This document shows positions 58,254 to 64,000 of a DNA stretch of 64,000 bases, in pieces. Source of the stretch: Chaetomium olivaceum (lineage: Eukaryota; Ascomycota; Sordariomycetes; Sordariales; Chaetomiaceae). Each line of letters starts with the position of its first letter. Position 1 is the first letter of the stretch. Below the pieces are notes generated by a model, which was not told where the DNA came from, did no database searches, and was given only the letters and a program-made list of their open reading frames with translations. A program made the position numbers and the translations under genes. The stretch covers positions 1,116,001 through 1,180,000 of the forward strand of contig JAYWVB010000001.1 of NCBI GenBank assembly GCA_039881045.1. Reading direction: 5' to 3'.

Positions 58254-58663
58254 TTAGGCGGTAGGGGGTTGAGGGGAAATGGAAACCGCGGAGGTAAAGT
58301 ACATGGCAAGGGTGATGACGGCCATGATACAGGTTGGCCGTGAAGAATAGGTGATGGACAAGCCCGAGGAGAAGGCTGCACCAAACTGGGCCTCTTTCCT
58401 CCGCCGTCGTGACCTTAATGTCGTCAACGACGACTTGCACGGATGGCTCCTCCCAGCACTCCTTGGCGTAAATTTCTGTCTTGCTCTGCTTGACCTTGAC
58501 AAGGTCTTTCTTGAGATCGGCCTCGGTCTGACGGGCTCGCGTGTGGTGCACCGTGACGTTAGCTGGCGCGGTCTCGGTTGTCGCTGGCTTGAGACCCGTC
58601 GCATCACCCATAACTCGCCACCGCAGCAGAAGTCACAAACGAGATCGGCAACCACGCCATCAT
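58254..58663 (-). pseudogene. Possible small membrane-protein gene, frame-broken
   Basis: Three consecutive pieces in three frames look coding: a hydrophobic start, MMAWLPISFVTSAAVASYG; a charged middle, RARQTEADLKKDLVKVKQSK to SVQVVVDDIKVTTAE; and a hydrophobic tail, GLSITYSSRPTCIMAVITLA. Joining them needs small indels near 58601-58612 and 58391-58410. No known family. It may be a broken gene, a gene with sequence errors, or chance. Confidence 0.3.
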
Positions 58664-58990
58664 CAACTTTTTCGGGCGCGCAGGGGAGGATTCGTGATGA
58701 CTTGCACGCTATCTTCTTGAGGTAATGCGAGACAGCACTTGGCCTGCGATCTTCCAACCGGCCTGTAGGATGAGTGATGACAGCCAGTGTTATCTTGAGT
58801 GTTACCTTGAGTACGCTACTTAATACAGAAGCAGACCTTTAAACAACCATTGACAAGACCGAACTACCGGGTTGGATGGTTCCAAGCGTGGGTTAGTATA
58901 CACGAGACGAGGTTGGATTAAATAACGAGGCTGGCAAGCCTTATTTACTACAACTTCAGACGGACAGCATTGCTCGGATAGCTATTAACT

Positions 58991-59066
58991 TGTCCATCCT
59001 AAAGCTTGCTGTCCATCCCAAGGTGTGTTGTCCGTCCCAAAGCCTGCTATCCATCCTAGCACAAGG
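58991..59066 (+). repeat. 19-bp tandem array, left
   Basis: Four consecutive 19-bp units starting at 58991, 59010, 59029 and 59048, consensus TGTCCATCCCAAGGCATGC with divergence. The same unit and orientation recur at 60021. Confidence 0.85.
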
Positions 59067-60020
59067 CCCTGGCGACCAGAAGAATTTGTTCGCCGAGTAC
59101 GCGGTCGCAGCTTGGTTCTTCGCCGGCTCAATGGTGCCCGATTAAACGACGACGATGAGGATGACGAGCTCCCGGCCATCTCAAAAAACCTCCAAGGGCG
59201 CTATCGAAGGGTATAAGAGCCCATATACGACTTTTCCGTTCCTATAGCTCCTAGCAGAGCTCCGCATCATGATATACTCCAATCTCTTCAAGTTCGACCA
59301 GCCTGTAACATCACCGTCACGAGGTCCGAAACCTACAACGTACAACCGAGGAACAGTCTCCGACTCGGCCCGCGACCTCGCCTACCCGCGGCAGGGAACC
59401 CGCCAGCTCAAAGGCGGACACAGTTCACCCAGCCCCAGGCGAAAGCCTCGAGGACGTTACCATCACTGGGAACGACGGCCAGCGGCCAGCAGTACAAGCT
59501 GGCTGGGCGCCAATAAAACCTCGATTCAGCATTTGTACCGCAAGATCTCCGAACAAGCAAAGGATAACGAGGTGTGGATGTACCGAATGCTCCAGACAGG
59601 CTGGTCGAACTTGAAGAGATTGGAGTATATAGCCCAACAAGCCAATCCCAAACGAATTCCATTACTAGTTTCAGTGGGTTGGGAAATCAGGAACCACATC
59701 GATTGCTTCGGCCACGTCCGCGCCTGTTCCTGTTGGAACGCCCGTCAAGTCGTCGCCTGCCGGTGCACAGATCCCGGTGTGGCACACCGGTTACGAACCA
59801 GAACTCGGCCAACGCTATAACACCAACCGTTCTGGCATGGACATCGACGACTCGCCGACGCGCGTTCGTGGTCCCATGGACGACGACGAGGAACTCCCGG
59901 ACATTCCTCCGGTCGTTCAGCCACTCCGCCACGGCAACGCAGCAACACCAACACCAACCCTAACACCGTTACCAACATCGCCCACCCGCCATCTCCATAC
60001 CGCCCGGGGAACTCCACCAT
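59067..60020 (+). other. Cryptic coding island between 19-bp arrays
   Basis: A 950-bp block with coding-like composition. A frame from 59269 contains KTSIQHLYRKISEQAKDNEV then WMYRMLQTGWSNLKRLEYIA. After a frame change near 59680 comes VGTPVKSSPAGAQIPVWHTG, then MDIDDSPTRVRG and DDDEELPDIPP. A related acidic motif, DDDEDDELPAI, occurs near 59143-59175 in an earlier short frame. No known domain. It could be a degraded mobile-element gene, an orphan gene with introns, or a gene remnant. Confidence 0.35.
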
Positions 60021-60115
60021 TATCCATCCCAAGGCATACTATCCATCCCAAGGCATGCTGTCCATCCCAAGGCATGCTGTCCATCTCAGGGTAAAGTGTC
60101 CGTCTGTTGTGATGG
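60021..60115 (+). repeat. 19-bp tandem array, right
   Basis: Five consecutive 19-bp units from 60021, 60040, 60059, 60078 and 60097, the second and third nearly identical to each other. Same orientation as the array at 58991. Confidence 0.88.
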
Positions 60116-60411
60116 CTACCTATCTAGAGATAGATGCCACTGAGTAATGGCAAGTTCAATCCAATCGACATCAATGATGGGAGGGGAGCTGGTCGCCTCA
60201 AGATTACCCAATCTGGTTTGCGTAGCCTTATATCCGTACTCTATAATATTTTCCCACACATGCTATCAAGTCAAACCCGAGAGGAAGGAGCATTACAAAA
60301 CCGCTATCCAAACCGTTGCCAAAACCGTCTAATCCCGTAGTATGCTATCCAAAATAACCGCGGATTCCCCAGGGTATCTCATCACATCATCAAGTGCCAA
60401 TAATGTGGTCA
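60116..60411. other. Spacer, no gene
   Basis: Between the right array and the 3' end of C2H2 gene B. Nothing recognised. Confidence 0.6.
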
Positions 60412-63400
60412 TCAAGTCATCAACCCGTCCTTCCCTGCCCTCACGACCGGATTTGGAATATCCGCCTCACCCGTGTCCTCGTCCTGGTCAAACGCCTGGC
60501 AGTTGTCGCAAAAAACGTGGTTGCAACCGTCGCTTATGCACGCACGGGTAGTTCCCATCTTCCAGTAATCGCCGCAGCAACACTGACACAGAATCTGGAT
60601 TAGTAATTGGCTTTCAGACAATTTCGGGGAACGATAAGTGGGAGTGGAACGTACGCAGAGCCAAAACCACACCTTGCCATTGCCATCCTTGAACCGTTTC
60701 GCCCTCGGCGCACCGTCATCTCCACCACCGCTACGACCCCGCTTGCGCGACTTGCCCGCCCGAGGAGCCGAACCCCCCGCGCGTTTACTCTTAGCCGGCG
60801 AACTAGCCGGCGTGTCGACGGGTTCGGTGTTGATATGCTTCCAGTTGATGATATCCGCCTTGGGCAAGCCCCTTTTGCCATTGAAATGGTCATCGATATG
60901 GTCAAACCGCTCGCTGTGTGCAGGGCCCCCCTTGCCTGTCGGCTCGATCGTCTTCTGGCAGAAGCCGCACCAGAAGCGCGACTCAAAGTTGCGGCCTAGG
61001 CGGCAGTCGCTAAGTTTCTTGTCGAGCATGGCTTGATCATACACGCCGTGATCCTTTTCGAGATGAGATTTGAGAGATTCCCGCTGATGGCAGACCTTGC
61101 CGCATTCTGGTTGATCCGGGCGGTCAGCCGTCTTCTCGGCACAGCGCCAGATCTCGAGCTGACAGTGTTGACTGTTCTCGTGTCGTTTCCAGTCGTTCTT
61201 GCTACCAAAGTTCTTGGAGCATTTGGCAAAGGTGCAGGCGTAGGGTTTCACGTGGCGTTTCATATGTTTCCTGGTAGAACATGAGTGAGCAACGGTAAAT
61301 GTCTGGGTTGGGAGAGGGAGGAAAATGGAGTGACATACTTGAGCTCACAGCGTCGAGAGAACGACTTGTCACATTTCTGGCATTTATTGACGCGGCCTGT
61401 CTCGCTTGCCGTTGAGGATGCCACCACTGGCTTTTGGTCCTTGATATGTGCCTCTTCCGACGCCGAGTATCCGAGTTTCTTCAACATTTCGCCGAGCTTG
61501 CCCTTCTCCATCAATGATTGGATGACAGCGCTCGCCCGGATCTCGTCATCGTCAAGGTCAATGGGCCGGGGTGTGTCTGCGCCCAACTGCACCTGGGATG
61601 GAGACAGCTTGATTTGGACTTCATCCTCCTCGTTGTATTGAGCGCCGGCGTCTCGGAGAATGCTGGGTTCAATATCCGTTGCGCCGCATGGTGGCTCGTC
61701 CCCCTCCGAATCGGTATCATGTTGGCCATCCTCGGAGGCGGAATCCTGCACAGGGTTGTCCACGTCCATTTCATCCGGTGCAGTGTATTCGACTCCCCCT
61801 GCCTCCGACTCGACATCTCCCTGTGAGATGTCCGGTGTGTCGCCCGCTTCGAGTCGAACAGCCTCCATGGGTTGATGTGTCTGGGCATCAAAGAGCCTAC
61901 TGAAGAACCGACCATCGCTCAAGACATTGGGAGCAACATAATTTGGTTGATCAGGCCCCGAGAATGGCCCCGAAGATGAGGCGCTCGCCTCTCCCCGGGA
62001 TTGCGACATGTCGAGGCCGGATAGCGCCGACCCTGAGTTGAGCGCAAGCTGGAGGCTGCCCGCAGAATCCTGGCCCAAGTAATGAGGTACTACGGCGTTC
62101 GAGGAGCCGCCGTCTCTTTCCTGCATAGAAAGGGGTCTAGAATATGGGGTCATATTGCTCGCCGGGGCCAAACCGCGGTGTCCGTTGATGAGGCTAGCAG
62201 GTGCGACGTGGCCGTGATCCATCCCCGCCCATGACGGCTGTGAGGTTGAATCTGGGCTCGAGACCATGGGTGCTTCCGAAACGGCGGTTTCCGGTGGTCC
62301 AAGGTTTGTAGTGTTTGGTGACGGGATCCTGCAGAACACCCGCGTTAGTATCAGTCTGGTGTACAGGATGGGCTGCTTCACATACCGATACATAAAAGGT
62401 CTCAAATCGACCTTGTCTAAGTTGTGTTTTCTCCTCAGGTGCTGCCGGAAATTATCCGGCCTAGGCCAGTCCTTAGGTTTATCTTTACAGTGATCCAGAT
62501 TGCAGCGATAGACCGGCTCGTCTCTTGTGGCGACTTTGTGGACGGATTTCAGATGCCGATCAAGGTCATTCTTAGTAGCAAATCCATCGTTCCCCTTTGT
62601 ACATCCTGAAAATTGACACTTGAAAGGCCGAGTATGTCTGGCTTGGTGTTTTCTAGTCATTCCGAGTCAGCACACGAGACACCCGGACCCGCAGGTCGCT
62701 AGAACTTACTTCAGCTCCGAGGGGGTCTTCACCGACTCTTCACAATTTGGGCAGATAAGGCTCTTGGTGTTTGATGTTCCCGGCGCCGGCCTCTGGCCCC
62801 GCGCTTCCCGTTTCTGAGAATCCCCCTTCAATGATATATCGTCCTGGCCCATGGCCTGAAGGCGAGCGAGAACGCTCGCGTCCAGTTCACCATAGACGGA
62901 CGGATTTCCTACGCTCTGCCTGGCATTGCTCCCATACCCAGAGTCCGTCAAAATCCCTCCGATGCTCTGGTTGACGGTGTCGGCCTCAGAAGGTGGGACG
63001 CTTCGATGGCCGGCGAAGCTCGGAAGGCTCTGGTGGAACTGTACTCCAACGGATTGGCTCGGCGCGGTCAGTTGGACGGGATTCCAAGGTCCTCGTTCGT
63101 GCATGAACTGGTTCATGGGATGCAGCCCCTGGTTTTGCGCGAAGCTGTGTTGGCCATGACCGCCAGCCAGGGCTTGCAGATTCCCCATGAGCTCCCGAGA
63201 ATCGTGGCCCTGGTTGGACATGGATGCGTATTGGGCGAAGGGGAGGATGCTGGCGTCCGCCGGCCGCCCGGGACTCGGCATCGTGATCGAATCGGGAGAT
63301 GCAGGGAAGATGTCCCCAAAGCTGAACGGCTGATGAAAGGAAAGGGGTCAGAACATCAGCTCACGATGAAATTACATGGGCATCGTACCGCGCATTGCTC

Positions 63401-63433
63401 CTGTTGCGAGAACCGTGGATGATTCTGCGTCAT
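60412..63433 (-). CDS. Fungal C2H2 zinc-finger transcription regulator B
   Basis: Six exons: 63433-63389, 63329-62710, 62652-62386, 62328-61339, 61270-60655 and 60582-60412; all phases agree, 902 aa. Start MTQNHPRFSQQEQCA spliced to PFSFGDIFPASPDSIT. Fingers: CPNCEESVKTPSELKKHQARH (completed across an intron), CQFSGCTKGNDGFATKNDLD with RHLKSVH, CNLDHC...NFRQHLRRKH. A 300-residue acidic/Ser linker follows, then CQKCDKSFSRRCELKKHMKRH and CTFAKCSKNFGSKNDWKRHE. The end is Cys-rich: WLCCCCGDYWKMG, ACISDGCNHVFCDNC. Zinc-finger-splitting introns are notable. Related to gene A through KN(E/D)WKRH...QH...W.C. Confidence 0.88.
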
Positions 63434-64000
63434 GATGGAGTGTCGCCGTGGCACGTTGTGAGTTGAGTGAGCGAAAGTGGATGCTGTTGTCCCTGCGTCA
63501 GCGTCCCAGGCTGCGGAGGGACTGGGAACTGCAAGATCGGACGGCTCTTGGCAGGTAAGGTAGCGGCGGACGGACCCGAGCTCGAATTATCGAACTGCGA
63601 GACGTTTGAAGAACGACTACTGATTCGTGTCGGGAGGGAAGTAAGAGCGAGATAGACGTCACAGGCAACGCAAAGAAAAGGGTCCAGGTGCGCTTCACAG
63701 AAATTGCGGTGGGCAGACGGATGGTCGCCTTGCCACGAGTCGACGGGGCATTGTCCGACGAACTGCGGGAATGGTGCGCGGACTAGTTAATCTGTGCTCC
63801 CAGTTTTGTCGTATTGTTGATGAATTCAGTAGCTAACAACTGTAAAGCGCTCGCAAAATGTGCAAAACAATAAGGTCCTCGGCGGCCTCTCAACGACGAC
63901 GACAGAATAAGCTGGCAGATTTTGCAGATTTGGAGTGTGGAATGATGGAGGGGAAAGAGGGTGCAGCAGCCATGAAAGGAACCCCGATGGAAGAGGCGCA
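63434..64000. other. Upstream region of C2H2 gene B
   Basis: Presumed promoter/5' leader. No gene or element recognised before the window edge. Confidence 0.55.

Overview
This is nuclear DNA of a filamentous ascomycete, most likely a Sordariomycete close to the Sordariales. The evidence is short introns (mostly 49-115 nt) with GTRNGT donors and CTRAY-like branch sites, GC-rich third positions, and fungal-specific families (Fta4, CIA84, Mic12/Aim5, R3H-SUZ, fungal C2H2 regulators). There are no bacterial operons, CRISPR arrays or phage genes. I recognised about 20 protein genes, most of them spliced. Splice sites were inferred by eye from donor, branch and acceptor signals plus reading-phase bookkeeping.

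Layout. 0-7.5 kb: a possible tRNA-derived SINE, then two head-to-head pairs, fta4/cia84 and rsm18/imp3. 8-17 kb: a doubtful ORF, a LovD-like serine hydrolase, a protein tyrosine/serine phosphatase, a small His/Arg-rich protein with a CRE-containing promoter, and a CorA-type metal transporter. 17.5-24.5 kb: a disordered protein gene preceded by a higher-order minisatellite, then hem2. 24.5-45.9 kb is a gene-dense housekeeping block: an acyltransferase-3 gene with several frame breaks, mic12/mrpl8 (divergent), utp25/eIF3f (divergent), an R3H-SUZ gene, a zinc-knuckle gene convergent with cwf18, a PPR gene divergent from cwf18, and a disordered ORF. 46.2-48.6 kb: a 5'-truncated LINE flanked by a 12-bp target-site duplication. 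48.6-64 kb is gene-poor. It holds two related C2H2 zinc-finger genes and, between them, a cryptic coding island bracketed by two 19-bp tandem arrays.

Functional theme: many genes serve mitochondria (CIA84, bS18m, bL17m, Mic12, a PPR protein) or ribosome/RNA biogenesis (Imp3, Utp25, eIF3f, Cwf18, zinc knuckle, R3H-SUZ). Three of their divergent promoters share a CAAAAA(A)TTC core element.

Caution on quality: at least six genes, including near-essential ones, need single-base corrections, mostly in G/C runs, to read through. I take this as base-calling or assembly error rather than mass pseudogenisation. No classic new biosynthetic or defence system was found. The most interesting items are the shared promoter element, the AT-AG intron, the LINE with its exact duplication, the 19-bp arrays around a coding island, and the zinc-finger paralogue pair.
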